Assembly (NCBI GenBank): GCA_018669975.1 | Contig: JABHSK010000009.1 | Location: forward strand, 115,127 to 164,709 | Direction of reading: 5' to 3' | Source: Candidatus Parcubacteria bacterium | GTDB lineage: Bacteria > Patescibacteriota > Patescibacteriia > UBA1558 > GWA2-36-10 | Length of the DNA: 49,583 bases | Shown: positions 48,755-49,583 of the stretch, piece by piece | Layout of the letters: each line of letters opens with the position of its first letter | How positions within the stretch are numbered: position 1 is the stretch's first letter | Made by a program: the position numbers and the translations under genes | The notes under the pieces: generated by a model | What the model saw: the letters and a program-made list of their open reading frames with translations, nothing else | What the model was told of the DNA's origin: nothing | Databases searched by the model: none

Positions 48755-49583
<829 letters not shown>

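Overview
The window looks like a piece of a small, AT-rich genome of the Candidate Phyla Radiation (Patescibacteria) type. The grounds are compact core genes, many starts with no Shine-Dalgarno (SD) sequence, a short SMC, a NusB-Nudix fusion, VanW/FemAB/MurE envelope genes, a bactofilin, a type IV pilin-like protein, no biosynthetic operons, and a partial 16S gene with a Patescibacteria-like 5' region. The phylum is an inference; the 16S fragment at the right end would settle it. The standard code applies, because TGA is used as a stop.

Layout, left to right. 0.1-4.4 kb is a leftward envelope/recombination operon (ruvA, femAB-like, nucleotidyltransferase, murE-like, pilin). 4.4-7.8 kb has a membrane protein with a long acidic tail, a possibly frameshifted RNAP alpha-CTD-like gene, and a U32 peptidase/ferredoxin pair. 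7.8-8.3 kb holds two divergent candidate small RNAs, one 6S-like. 8.3-12.8 kb is the replication-origin neighbourhood: dnaN and dnaA leftward, rpmH-rnpA-yidD-yidC rightward, with DnaA boxes between. 12.8-15.6 kb has a degenerate lipid-kinase-like protein, bactofilin, tRNA-Arg and a CNNM/CBS protein. 15.6-18.0 kb is a set of small membrane genes plus a nucleoside phosphorylase. 18.0-20.9 kb is csoR-trxA-trxB-gdhA. 21-23.8 kb is a leftward operon of a 57-aa membrane protein, an orphan ABC ATPase and an AAA+ ATPase. 23.9-28.1 kb has rnhB, a TrpR-like regulator, a GNAT enzyme, an AstE/AspA-like hydrolase and two small membrane proteins. 28.1-29.6 kb has tRNA-Val, a methyltransferase, tRNA-Leu and a 700-base gene-free stretch with structured RNA candidates. 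29.6-34.2 kb has hsp20, vanW, rpmF, nusB-nudix and rnc. 34.2-34.8 kb holds two more RNA candidates. Then come a barrel-like secreted protein, smc, a nucleotide-sugar dehydrogenase, rpsP-khpA-trmD-tag, a tandemly duplicated two-gene module of unknown function (41.9-45.0 kb), a secreted barrel-like protein and a lipoprotein with Ig/PKD-like repeats (45.3-48.4 kb), and the start of 16S rRNA.

Two gene classes alternate. Housekeeping genes are AT-rich, with short A/T-rich leaders and no visible SD (some nearly leaderless). A second class has more G+C and different codon use, strong AAGGAG(G) SDs, 5' UTRs of tens of bases, TTGACA-N17 promoters and strong hairpin terminators. The second class is mostly unknown membrane or secreted proteins. 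Two of these genes share a 28/30-identical promoter, and two share almost the same terminator.

The most noteworthy material is the membrane/ABC/AAA+ operon with its out-of-frame overlap, the set of at least six unassigned small RNA candidates (one C-rich with CCUCC motifs that could pair with the SDs), the hinge-less SMC, and the duplicated module at 42-45 kb.
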